A stretch of DNA of 17,416 nucleotides from positions 1 through 17,416 of the forward strand of contig OMIJ01000069.1 in NCBI GenBank assembly GCA_900299065.1. Direction: 5' to 3'. The notes beneath the pieces were generated by a model. It had not been told where the DNA came from. It saw only the letters and a list, made by a program, of their open reading frames with translations, and ran no database searches. Source of the DNA: Hyphomicrobiales bacterium. Lineage in GTDB: Bacteria; Pseudomonadota; Alphaproteobacteria; Rhizobiales; Beijerinckiaceae. Position numbers and translations under genes: made by a program. Numbering within the stretch: the stretch's first letter is position 1; the number at the start of each line of letters is the position of its first letter. Below, one piece after another: positions 1-7,297 of the stretch.

Positions 1-1109
1 GGCAAATGAAAAGCTGCTTGAAAGAAAGGCGTGAAATCTCCCAATGCAAAAAGCACCATGAACACAGCCGCCAATGTGTAAAAGCGTATGGACCTTTGCC
101 AGAGGGCTCCGCCCACAACGCCGATAGAGAGCAAAGCGACAAAGGGAAGGGCGCCGGAATAGACATCAGTCATATTGCGGGCCAGAGCCAGTAAATTTGA
201 ACCCCAGATCGAACTATTGGGGGGGCCCCAATAATCAGCAAAGGGACCATCTGTTCCAAAAAGATTAGCCACAATGAGAGTGAGAAAAGAAACCGGCGGC
301 AGCGATCCGCGCGCGGCACCCTCATAGCCAATATCCACGCGAATGGATTGTGCGGCCAAAGCTATTGTCAGGGCTAAGGGCAGAGCAATCAGAACAAGAC
401 CCGTCACAGCACCTATCGCGATGAGCGGCCATTGAGAATACAGGCGTGTCCAGCGATTGGATTGGGCGAGAAAATGCCACAGCACATAGCCTGCCAGAGC
501 TATAGCGCAGAGATAGGCAATCTGATCGCGGCCAATCACCATAATGCCGGCCGTCAGGCCAGCAGCAAAAGCATAGGCCTTCGAATTGCGATCAAGTGCG
601 CGGGCAATCAAAAGCAATGTCAGGCCAAACCAGCAAAAGCTCAGGACCTCGCCAATATGTTGCACACGCCAGGCCGCTGAACCACCATTGGCAAAGGCAA
701 AGGCGGCAACCAGAGCTGCCGCCGGATGCAGGCCTTTGTCGAGACAAAAGACCAGCACCGAACAACCGGCGATCCATAATGAAATAAAGATCACCGCATC
801 GACGGACTGAAAGCTCGGATCAGCATTGAAGAGACTCAACAATAGATAGGGCGGTGAAAAAATCATGGATTGCGGATCGGCAATCTGCGGCGAGCCGGCA
901 AAGATAAACGGATTCCAGAATGGACTTTCGCCAGTATGCAATGCATGGGCAAGAAAAGCGATTTGTGCCTGAAAATGGGCTTTTGCATCCCAGGGGATGG
1001 TGACCGCGCCGCTCAGCCAGGGCCAGGCCAAAGCCAGAGAGCCCAAAGTAAAGAGCAAAAGGGCAAAACCACGAGAGGCGCGCGGCGTCAAAACTGCATC
1101 CGTAGACAC
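1..1109 (-). CDS. YfhO-like polytopic membrane protein, C-terminus beyond the window
   Basis: One reading frame stays open from a GTG at 1109 to the left edge, about 369 codons without a stop, so the C-terminus is missing. GTG is chosen because an in-frame TGA lies five codons upstream and a GAGG sits 5 nt before it. After a first hydrophobic helix (about residues 15-36) comes a loop with PWDAKAHF (Asp41) and then WNPFIFAGSPQIADPQ (about 65-80), which resembles the first extracytoplasmic loop of YfhO-type GT-C-fold membrane proteins. Many further hydrophobic helices follow. Known YfhO relatives act in transfer of sugars to cell-surface polymers; the substrate here cannot be read. The gene lies 49 nt downstream of ribA on the same strand and may be co-transcribed. 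Confidence is high that it is a gene and moderate for the family. Confidence 0.8.
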   Translation of the reverse strand, partial: MSTDAVLTPRASRGFALLLFTLGSLALAWPWLSGAVTIPWDAKAHFQAQIAFLAHALHTGESPFWNPFIFAGSPQIADPQSMIFSPPYLLLSLFNADPSFQSVDAVIFISLWIAGCSVLVFCLDKGLHPAAALVAAFAFANGGSAAWRVQHIGEVLSFCWFGLTLLLIARALDRNSKAYAFAAGLTAGIMVIGRDQIAYLCAIALAGYVLWHFLAQSNRWTRLYSQWPLIAIGAVTGLVLIALPLALTIALAAQSIRVDIGYEGAARGSLPPVSFLTLIVANLFGTDGPFADYWGPPNSSIWGSNLLALARNMTDVYSGALPFVALLSIGVVGGALWQRSIRFYTLAAVFMVLFALGDFTPFFQAAFHL

Positions 1110-1158
1110 GTGAACCTCAGATCATGAGCCTCAAATTGGAACCTTCAGTAGATTCTTC

Positions 1159-2304
1159 TCAATCGCCGACCAATCCCTGTGTCGATAGCTGATCAAGGTC
1201 AATCATATGCCCGGCGCGGTCCCGCTTGGTAGCCAGATAATGCACATTTTGATCCGTCTTGCGACCCAAAATGCGTTCATCCGCGACAACCTCAAGCCCA
1301 GCCGATTTAAGCGCTGCAATCTTGAGCGGATTATTTGTCATCACTTGAACACTTTTAACATGCAATTGCTTCAACATGCTTGCCGCAAAATCAAAGTGCC
1401 GTTGATCATGATCAAAGCCCAACACTTCATCGGCATCATAAGTATCGAAACCTTGTGTCTGCAATTGATAGGCGCGGATCTTGTTGGACAGCCCGTTGCC
1501 GCGCCCTTCCTGATCAAGATAGAGCAGCACGCCACCGCCATGTTCGGCCATGAATTTAGTTGTGCTGCGCAATTGGTCACCACAATCGCATTTCAGACTG
1601 CCAAATAAATCACCGGTCAGGCAGGCAGAATGAAGGCGCACCCGCACCGGCTTTGTGAGATCCGGCTTACCAATGACAATGGCGACCTGATCGCGCAGAC
1701 CCTCGCCGCCACGGAAGATGACAAATTCAGTTTCGCTGGCCCCTTCCAGGGGTACAGGGGCCCGCGAGACGATATGCAAGCTGGCGGCCTCATCCGCGCG
1801 ATAGGACAGAATCTCGCTCGCTTCCACATGGAGAAAATCAAGATCAATAAAATTCTGATCCTTCAGCATTGAACCAGGGATCGTCAGAACCAGAACCGCA
1901 GGCAGAACCAAAGCAATGCGCATGAGTTCAAGGCCAGCATGATCGCTGTCTTCAAGGTTCTGGACGGGCGCATCAATTTTGGCGCCCAGTTTGAGGGTGA
2001 GTGTTTCAATGCGTTGCAAATCCAGCCGGGGCAGGACAATCGCGCCGGGCTCCGAGCGCTGCAGCCCTAAATGACGCAAACGCGGGGGCGGCAGAATAAG
2101 GCGGCTCTGACCAAGACGAAGAGCCTCCAAGCGGGTGATCAGATCCGCTTCCAATTCATCCACGCAGACAATCAAACTTCTATGAGCCTCGCAATGGAGG
2201 ACAACAGGACGACCAGCGCGAATTTCCGCAATGGCGCGCTCAACGCCTAAATGGTCCTTGCGCCTTTTCGGGGGTAAAATTGTCATGGGGCTCTGGTCGA
2301 TCAT
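1159..2304 (-). CDS. ribA: GTP cyclohydrolase II with degenerate RibB-like N-terminal domain
   Basis: GTP cyclohydrolase II opens the imidazole ring of GTP, releasing formate and pyrophosphate, to give 2,5-diamino-6-ribosylamino-pyrimidinone phosphate, the first riboflavin intermediate. The C-terminal half (about residues 175-381) carries the family signature: HSACLTGD followed by KCDCGDQL, giving zinc ligands Cys228, Cys239 and Cys241, then DQEGRGNGLSNKIRAY (264-279) and MTNNPLKI (322-329). The usual HSEC is HSAC here. Residues about 20-170 align loosely with 3,4-dihydroxy-2-butanone-4-phosphate synthase (AIAEIRAGRPVVL), but where active RibB has DDEDRENEGD this protein reads HCEAHRSLIV, so that activity is probably lost. 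It is divergent from the RibD_C-type reductase gene across 117 bp, and a YfhO-like gene follows. It may be the housekeeping ribA or a pathway-dedicated copy. Confidence 0.93.
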   Translation of the reverse strand: MIDQSPMTILPPKRRKDHLGVERAIAEIRAGRPVVLHCEAHRSLIVCVDELEADLITRLEALRLGQSRLILPPPRLRHLGLQRSEPGAIVLPRLDLQRIETLTLKLGAKIDAPVQNLEDSDHAGLELMRIALVLPAVLVLTIPGSMLKDQNFIDLDFLHVEASEILSYRADEAASLHIVSRAPVPLEGASETEFVIFRGGEGLRDQVAIVIGKPDLTKPVRVRLHSACLTGDLFGSLKCDCGDQLRSTTKFMAEHGGGVLLYLDQEGRGNGLSNKIRAYQLQTQGFDTYDADEVLGFDHDQRHFDFAASMLKQLHVKSVQVMTNNPLKIAALKSAGLEVVADERILGRKTDQNVHYLATKRDRAGHMIDLDQLSTQGLVGD

Positions 2305-2322
2305 CTGGTCAAGGTGTAGCTC

Positions 2323-2336
2323 CGGCCAATTGGCCG
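2323..2336. repeat. 14-bp perfect palindrome in ribA leader
   Basis: CGGCCAATTGGCCG is a perfect palindrome lying 19-32 nt upstream of the ribA ATG, between the two divergent rib-type genes. It could be an operator half-site pair or a short leader hairpin close to the ribosome binding region. No regulator can be assigned. Confidence 0.4.
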
Positions 2337-2356
2337 AGACTTCTGTAGCGCTTTCG

Positions 2357-2384
2357 TTGTCATTAAACTAGGACTGTATATGAA
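2357..2384 (+). promoter_or_regulatory. Candidate sigma70-type promoter for the RibD_C-type reductase gene
   Basis: TTGTCA (2357-2362) and TATGAA (2379-2384) are separated by 16 bp and lie about 40 nt upstream of the first plausible start of the reductase gene. Each box matches four or five of six consensus bases. This is a pattern match only. Confidence 0.3.
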
Positions 2385-2421
2385 ATAAGGCAGTGTCTGG
2401 ATCACACGGGGGGATTTAAGG

Positions 2422-3129
2422 TTGGAGGCGGGGTTGGATGAGGAGCAAATCAAGCGTCTTGGGCCCCTGCTCGGCCCCCCGCCGGATCATTCCTATGTGA
2501 TTGCGCAATTAGGTCAATCCCTTGACGGGCGCATAGCGACCCCAACAGGGGAATCGCGTTATATCAATGGTCAAGCAGCACTGGATCATTTGCATTTGCT
2601 GCGGGCTCACGTTGATGCGGTCATTGTCGGGGCGGGTACAATTGAAGCGGATGATCCTCAATTAACCGTTCGAAGAGGTCCAAGCCGGACTAATCCTGCC
2701 CGTGTTGTCATAGACCCGCGCGCGCGTCTTGGGTCGAACTGGCGCTGGCTGGCGCAAGATGGTGCGCCCTGTCTGATTGTGACAGGCGAGGGCTTTGTGC
2801 CAAGTCTAGGCGCTACCAATATTGCTCTGCCTCTGACCAATGGCCAATTATGTCCCAGAGCTATTATCTCTGCTTTATCCGAACGCGGCTATAAGCGCAT
2901 TCTGGTGGAGGGTGGGGCGCGTACCATTTCCAATTTTATGGATGCATTCTGTCTAGATCGACTCCACCTTTTAATTGCGCCCATGATCATTGGATCAGGC
3001 ACGAATGGATTGAGCTTGAAACCGATCTCCCATTTGGCCTCCGCTCTCAAACCAATCACCCAGATTTTCCCTCTTGCCGGTGGCGATGTGTTATTTGATT
3101 GTGACCTCTCTCACAGCAAGCAAAATTGA
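2422..3129 (+). CDS. RibD C-terminal-type reductase (no deaminase domain)
   Basis: Stand-alone reductase of the RibD_C / dihydrofolate-reductase-like fold, which reduces the ribosyl chain of the GTP-derived aminopyrimidine phosphate to ribityl with NAD(P)H. Family motifs are visible: AQLGQSLDGRIAT (about 28-40), HLLRAHVDAVIVGAGTIEADDPQLTVR (58-84; here abbreviated by key residues G70, G72, D77, D78), NPARVVIDP (91-99) and ILVEGGARTISNF in the C-terminal third. At 235 residues it lacks the N-terminal zinc deaminase half of bifunctional RibD, like fungal and archaeal reductases that act before deamination. Start: TTG at 2422 has a G-rich stretch upstream, but TTG at 2434 has a better GGAGG at 5 nt spacing, so the protein may be four residues shorter. 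Cytochrome b561 follows after 23 nt. Its neighbour is divergent ribA, so both may handle the same intermediate. Confidence 0.88.
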   Translation: MEAGLDEEQIKRLGPLLGPPPDHSYVIAQLGQSLDGRIATPTGESRYINGQAALDHLHLLRAHVDAVIVGAGTIEADDPQLTVRRGPSRTNPARVVIDPRARLGSNWRWLAQDGAPCLIVTGEGFVPSLGATNIALPLTNGQLCPRAIISALSERGYKRILVEGGARTISNFMDAFCLDRLHLLIAPMIIGSGTNGLSLKPISHLASALKPITQIFPLAGGDVLFDCDLSHSKQN

Positions 3130-3152
3130 GTTTGATTCGGAAAGGATTTGAG

Positions 3153-3725
3153 ATGAATACGCATGCTGAACCCGCAACCTCCGCACCAGCCGCACAGGCT
3201 TATAGCCTGCCGATGAAGATTTTGCATTGGCTGACAGCAATTATTGTGTTCATCCTCATTCCTGTTGGCATTGCATTGGATGAGGTGCCCGAAGGCCCCT
3301 TGCAGGATCGCTTGTTCAATGGCCATCGCTCAATGGGCTTATTGGTTCTTATCCTGGTCGTGATAAGGGTGATTATGCGGCGCATGCATGGCGCGCCAGC
3401 CCCGGCTTCTGTTTTGACCAAATTTGAACGCATCGCCTCTACGGCCGTGCATCATTTGCTTTATACTTTGCTATTTTTAACTCCCATTGTCGGCTGGGCA
3501 ATGGTCTCAGGCTATGGGGCAGAAATAACATTTTTTGGTTTGTTCACTGTTCCGCCTATTCTGCCGCAAGATGAAAATGTCGAAAAGATACTGACAAAAG
3601 TTCATTCACTTCTCGGGTTCGGCATGGCGGTGCTTGTCATAGCTCATGCGGGGGCTGGTCTCATGCATGGGTTGATCAAGCGCGATGGCGTCTTGCAACG
3701 TATGTTGCCGTGGGGAAAAGCCTGA
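3153..3725 (+). CDS. Cytochrome b561 (CybB family)
   Basis: Predicted inner-membrane di-haem b-type cytochrome with four transmembrane helices, the family that oxidises ubiquinol (E. coli CybB) or passes electrons to small acceptors. Candidate haem-binding histidines sit in or beside the helices: His25 (KILHWL), His58 (NGHRSMG), His100/101 (VHHLLY), His151 (VHSLLG), and His165/His172 in the last helix (IAHAGAGLMHG). ATG at 3153 is preferred over an upstream TTG at 3126 because AAGGA lies 6 nt before it, and it gives 190 residues, the usual length. It sits 23 nt after the RibD_C-type reductase gene on the same strand and is probably co-transcribed; whether it serves that pathway or general quinol oxidation cannot be told from sequence. 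Confidence 0.9.
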   Translation: MNTHAEPATSAPAAQAYSLPMKILHWLTAIIVFILIPVGIALDEVPEGPLQDRLFNGHRSMGLLVLILVVIRVIMRRMHGAPAPASVLTKFERIASTAVHHLLYTLLFLTPIVGWAMVSGYGAEITFFGLFTVPPILPQDENVEKILTKVHSLLGFGMAVLVIAHAGAGLMHGLIKRDGVLQRMLPWGKA

Positions 3726-3741
3726 TCGCATCAGTATTTTT
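3722..3741 (+). terminator. Weak intrinsic terminator after cytochrome b561
   Basis: CTGAT-CGC-ATCAG followed by TATTTTT. The 5-bp stem overlaps the stop codon of the cytochrome gene and a T-rich tract follows. The stem is short, so termination would be weak. It lies between convergent genes. Confidence 0.35.
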
Positions 3742-3769
3742 GGTTAGTCTGGCCGATCTCTTGCGTCGA

Positions 3770-4609
3770 TTATTTCAACCGGGCAAATAAATCGTGATGG
3801 CCAATCACGCATTGCTGCGCTGCTCTGTGCTGTGAGAGCCAAGCGGCAATGCGTTCAGCCTCAACAAGGCCGGTTTCGCGCACCGCTTGTGCCGACCCCT
3901 CCGCCAGAGCGATCATCAAATCCTGATTGTTTGAGGTAATCTGCCAGGGACTGGCTCCGGTATCGACCTCATAGCCCAAAGCTTGGAAGCAAGAGCGCAT
4001 AATCTCTACAGCCCTTGGGCCAGCTGCCGCACCAAAGCCCTTGTCACTGGCCTGATGCTGATGAAAGGCTTGCAGCATATCGCGATCAGCAGAATGTGGC
4101 GGCGTCCAATGCTCTTCGCCATCATAACTGAGCACTGTGAAGAGCGGCAGGCGATAATGCGCCAGATCGCGGCAGAAGGCCTCAATCCAGCTGGCCGAGA
4201 CAAGATCAAAAAAAGCCGCCGCCGTCACGACGTCACAAGAGGAGTGAATGATTGATGCCGCCCCTTGTGCCAGATCATGCGATTCAAAAGAAATCGAAAT
4301 TTGCTTGCCTGCTTTTTCAATCAGCAAATGAGTTTCGTTCTGGATGATATCATCGGCCCATTTGCAAATCAAATTGCGCGCAAGCTGCAACAAATCCCGA
4401 TCATAATCGATCAAACGCCAGTTTTGCTGATCAGAAAGAAAAGGTGCGAGAGCACGCAAATTAGAACCTGTACCTGCTCCCAGATCGACAATTGTTAGCC
4501 TTTGGTAAGTGGCAAAATGCTGCACCAATTTTTGTTGCAATTGTGCATTGCGCGATTGATGATCAATCGGCTCGCGTAAGGACAGCCAGTGAGAAGAAAA
4601 ACCGCTCAT
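3770..4609 (-). CDS. Class I SAM-dependent methyltransferase
   Basis: Rossmann-fold methyltransferase of 279 residues. Motif I is clear (IVDLGAGTGSN, 40-50), followed by the acidic strand of motif II (WRLIDYDRD, 64-72) that would hold the SAM ribose, and a motif IV-like region CDVVTAAAFFDLVSASW at about 124-140. The substrate is not readable. It is the last gene of the minus-strand operon: its ATG overlaps the stop of the glycosyltransferase gene in an ATGA junction, which implies translational coupling and a shared product. The GT4/PTPS-like/dehydrogenase context suggests methylation of a glycosylated small molecule rather than of protein or RNA; that is inference. Confidence 0.85.
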   Translation of the reverse strand: MSGFSSHWLSLREPIDHQSRNAQLQQKLVQHFATYQRLTIVDLGAGTGSNLRALAPFLSDQQNWRLIDYDRDLLQLARNLICKWADDIIQNETHLLIEKAGKQISISFESHDLAQGAASIIHSSCDVVTAAAFFDLVSASWIEAFCRDLAHYRLPLFTVLSYDGEEHWTPPHSADRDMLQAFHQHQASDKGFGAAAGPRAVEIMRSCFQALGYEVDTGASPWQITSNNQDLMIALAEGSAQAVRETGLVEAERIAAWLSQHRAAQQCVIGHHDLFARLK

Positions 4610-5673
4610 GCTTTTTGTCCTTGGTGAAGGGAATGTAGGGCCTCGGCAATCAGCCTGGCGCTATCACTCCATTGTGTCAGTCGCTGCGCTGCCGCCCATG
4701 CCGCATCACTCAATTTCAGTCTTTGACTAGGATCGAGGATGAGCTGGCGCAGCGCTCGTGCCATGGCCTTTGCATCTCCGGGGGGAATTTTGAGCGCTGC
4801 TGAGTCTTCAATTGTTTCTGCTGCGGCGCCGCCCGTTGTTGAAATGATCGGCAGTCCATGCGCCATGGCTTCTGTCAAAGCCATGCCAAAGCCTTCATAA
4901 TGCGAGGCCATGATGAATACATCAGCTTTTTGATAAAGCGGCTCAAGCTGCTCGGGCGGGCATTCGCCGATCCATTCAATTCGCTGTTCAAGGTGAAGGC
5001 GCATAATCTGTGCCCGCAAATCAGCCATTGTGTCTGGCGCGCGGTCCATTGCGCCTACAATACGCAGATGCCAATTCAGATCAGCAATTTCTGACAAAGC
5101 ATTGATCAGCACGTCATAGGCCTTGCGCGGCACAACAGCCCCTACGGCAAGCAGATCAACACGGCCATTAGGCGCGCCCGATCCGCTGGCCCGCGGCGCG
5201 CGTTCTGTGCCAGGTTCTGCGACGAGGATTTTTTGTGAAAGCACATTAAAATCAGCCTCCAGCGCTTTGGCTGTTGTCCGACTTGTCGCAATCACCCGAT
5301 CGGCCAGTGCCAAAGCCTGTTGTTCGCTATTGTGTAAAGTCTTTTGAAGGGTCTCACTCAATCCCGATTCGTAGGCAAGGGGGTGATGAACAAGCCCGAC
5401 AATCGGTGCACCAATGGCTTTGACGATGGCTTCCGGCATAGCACCAAAGGCCAAACCATCAATCATCACAATCGCACCGTTTCTGTCTTTTGCAATGCAA
5501 CTCACAGCTTGGTGAAGCTCATTGTCATTTGGAAAAGGAAAGCTTTCTGCCAGACGCCTTGTTTCAACCTCAATGCCAAAATGTGGCAAAAGCGCAATGA
5601 TCTTACGATCATAGGCATAGCCACCCGTCATTGTGGTCAGATCGCCAGGAATGGCAAATAAAACACGCAGCAT
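4606..5673 (-). CDS. Family 4 glycosyltransferase (GT-B fold)
   Basis: GT-B fold retaining glycosyltransferase of 355 residues. The N-terminal domain begins with a glycine loop (TGGYAYDRKI, 16-25) and contains LVHHPLAYE (94-102). The C-terminal domain shows VGAVVPRKAYDVL (177-189), a strand/loop with IEWIGECPP, and the EX7E motif EGFGMALTE (Glu260 and Glu268), where the nucleotide sugar usually binds. No transmembrane segment is apparent, so it is cytoplasmic or peripheral. It starts at the ATG of a TAATG junction with the PTPS-like gene and ends in an ATGA junction with the methyltransferase gene. That packing suggests the three work together, with this enzyme glycosylating the product of the upstream enzymes. 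Confidence 0.88.
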   Translation of the reverse strand: MLRVLFAIPGDLTTMTGGYAYDRKIIALLPHFGIEVETRRLAESFPFPNDNELHQAVSCIAKDRNGAIVMIDGLAFGAMPEAIVKAIGAPIVGLVHHPLAYESGLSETLQKTLHNSEQQALALADRVIATSRTTAKALEADFNVLSQKILVAEPGTERAPRASGSGAPNGRVDLLAVGAVVPRKAYDVLINALSEIADLNWHLRIVGAMDRAPDTMADLRAQIMRLHLEQRIEWIGECPPEQLEPLYQKADVFIMASHYEGFGMALTEAMAHGLPIISTTGGAAAETIEDSAALKIPPGDAKAMARALRQLILDPSQRLKLSDAAWAAAQRLTQWSDSARLIAEALHSLHQGQKA

Positions 5674-6077
5674 TAGCCGTTCACAGGCCCTTCAAACCAG
5701 GCGCGCGCTACATGGGATTCATGCAAGCTCACACGAATGCGTGTCAAACCTTCTCCGCCCGGCCCTAAGGCGCCTGTGCGTGCCGCCTTGACCATGGCTT
5801 CAAAAATATGATGCGAGAGAAATTCAGTGGTCGTCTGAATGCCTTTGAATTGCGGCAAAGCATCGAGGTTTTGATAATTCAGCGGACCGAGAACCGCTTT
5901 GAGTGCCTCATGCGCCCGGCCAATATCAACAACCACATTATGCTCATTCAGGTGTTCACGATAAAAGGCAACATCCACAATAAAGGTTGCGCCATGCATA
6001 TTTTGCGCAGGACCAAAAAACTCTCCTTTGAAAGAATGGGCGATCATAATGTGATCGCGAACTTCAAGGGCATACAT
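5673..6077 (-). CDS. Divergent 6-pyruvoyl-tetrahydropterin synthase / QueD-like protein
   Basis: A 134-residue protein with the T-fold of the PTPS/QueD family: MIAHSF with His14, MHGATFIVDV with His28, NVVVDIG (47-53), a PTTE-like QTTTEFLSHH (81-90) and the C-terminal Glu120 in LHESH. Several residues essential in characterised members differ. The HGH zinc motif reads HGA (Ala30), the catalytic Cys four residues before that motif is Ala24, and the LDH motif that supplies Asp and His reads LNY (67-68). It therefore probably does not perform standard PTPS or CPH4-synthase chemistry. Start ATG has AGGAG 6 nt upstream. The stop shares a base with the glycosyltransferase ATG. Fold assignment is good; function is open. 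Confidence 0.82.
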   Translation of the reverse strand: MYALEVRDHIMIAHSFKGEFFGPAQNMHGATFIVDVAFYREHLNEHNVVVDIGRAHEALKAVLGPLNYQNLDALPQFKGIQTTTEFLSHHIFEAMVKAARTGALGPGGEGLTRIRVSLHESHVARAWFEGPVNG

Positions 6078-6122
6078 ATGTGACTCCTGAGTATAGGGAA
6101 AAGGGATCCAACAGGATCAATC

Positions 6123-7154
6123 TCAATAACGCACGGCTGTGGCAAGTCCCGGTGCACCAGCCGCCAATATATCAGGCAGGCGATTGGCGAGCTCAGGGAA
6201 GGCCACTTCATCAGTAATCAGCGCATCAAGGCGTGGATCATTAAGCAGATCAATCGCTTTTGCCATGCGCCTGTCATAAGTCCAGCGCGCACGGCGCGAT
6301 TGCGCCACTTGTCCCACTTGCGAAGAAATGAGCTTTAATCTGCGGCTATGGAATGTTTGCCCTAAAGGCGCGGCCACAAATTGATCGCCATACCAGCTCA
6401 ATTCGATGATGCTCGCCTCCAGCCCTCCCAAAGTCAACGCAGTTGTTAATCCCGCGGCAGTGGCGCTGGCATGAAACACGACATCAGCCTCGCCAATCCC
6501 CAGTGCCTGACTGGCTTCACCCACGCTGACAAAACGCGCACCAAAGCTTTGCACAATTTCGGCGCGGCTCGGGTCAATGTCGATCACGCTGACATCAGCG
6601 CCGGGCAGGTGCGCTGCCAAATAGCAGGTCAACAGGCCTAATAGACCTGCGCCTACAATAGCAATGCGATCTCCCGGCCCCGCGCCTGAATCCCACATTC
6701 CATTGAGAGCTGTTTCCATATTGGCGGCCAAAATGGTCCGTCTGGCCGGAATAGGGTCCGGCACAATGGTCAGGCTGGACAGCGGTGCCGAAAACAAGGT
6801 CTGATGGGGATGGAGACAAAAGACATTCAACCCGATCCAATCAGACGGTCCCTCTTCAATCAGTCCAACGGCAGAATAGCCATATTTGACCGGAAAGGGG
6901 AATTCACCCTCCTGCATAGGAGCACGCATGCGCTCATATTCCGAGGCTGGAATACGTCCGCGAAAGACCAATCTTTCCGTGCCCCGGCTAATCCCCGACC
7001 ATAACGTGCGGATTATCGCGCAGCCTGGCTCAGCTTCCGGCCGGGTAATGTCACGCAAGCTTGCTCGGCCAGGGGCTTCATACCAAAGCGCTTGCGAGGG
7101 AGCCAAAACAGGATCTTTCCTCGAGTCCTTGGCTTGGGTGGAAGAAGAGGGCAT
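6123..7154 (-). CDS. BchC-like MDR-family dehydrogenase
   Basis: Medium-chain dehydrogenase/reductase of 343 residues. The N-terminal catalytic domain has SGISRGTERLVF (53-64), close to the SGISTGTE signature of BchC-type (bacteriochlorophyllide hydroxyethyl dehydrogenase) relatives, then FPFPVKYGYSAVG (85-97). The Rossmann domain has VGAGLLGLL (167-175) and an acidic strand end IDIDPS (191-196), which suggests NAD preference. The Cys that normally starts the catalytic zinc site (GI/VC-G-S/T-D) is replaced by the SRGTE segment, so zinc use is doubtful. It is the first gene of the minus operon, 45 nt before the PTPS-like gene, and would oxidise or reduce a hydroxyl or keto group of the pathway intermediate. 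No photosynthesis genes are nearby, so BchC itself is unlikely. Confidence 0.85.
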   Translation of the reverse strand: MPSSSTQAKDSRKDPVLAPSQALWYEAPGRASLRDITRPEAEPGCAIIRTLWSGISRGTERLVFRGRIPASEYERMRAPMQEGEFPFPVKYGYSAVGLIEEGPSDWIGLNVFCLHPHQTLFSAPLSSLTIVPDPIPARRTILAANMETALNGMWDSGAGPGDRIAIVGAGLLGLLTCYLAAHLPGADVSVIDIDPSRAEIVQSFGARFVSVGEASQALGIGEADVVFHASATAAGLTTALTLGGLEASIIELSWYGDQFVAAPLGQTFHSRRLKLISSQVGQVAQSRRARWTYDRRMAKAIDLLNDPRLDALITDEVAFPELANRLPDILAAGAPGLATAVRY

Positions 7155-7218
7155 AGGTTTGGGCCTTATGAAAGGAAATGCTAGACAGGGCAGAGGAGCG
7201 GTCCGATCTGCTGCATCC

Positions 7219-7247
7219 TTGTCCGGGAGAGAGCCTATCGGGATAAA
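7219..7247 (+). promoter_or_regulatory. Candidate sigma70-type promoter for the opgH operon
   Basis: TTGTCC (7219-7224) and GATAAA (7242-7247) with a 17-bp spacer, about 50 nt before the opgH ATG. Each box matches four of six consensus positions. It lies in the 143-bp gap between the divergent dehydrogenase and opgH genes. Confidence 0.35.
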
Positions 7248-7297
7248 AGAACAAGATTCACCATAGCATTATTGCATAAAAAGGATACGCAAGCCGT

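Noticed and set aside
6..1127. Several plus-strand open frames of 60-85 codons
   Set aside because: They are antisense shadows of the YfhO-like frame, show no family motif and overlap one another in different frames.
2305..2421. Possible FMN riboswitch controlling the rib-type genes
   Set aside because: The 117-nt gap is too short to hold the conserved FMN aptamer in addition to promoters, and I do not see its conserved segments.
6105..6118. GATCC-loop-GGATC hairpin between the dehydrogenase and PTPS-like genes, followed on the minus strand by CCTTTT
   Set aside because: The stem is only 5 bp and sits inside a 45-nt gap with a good ribosome binding site; a terminator within the operon is not supported.
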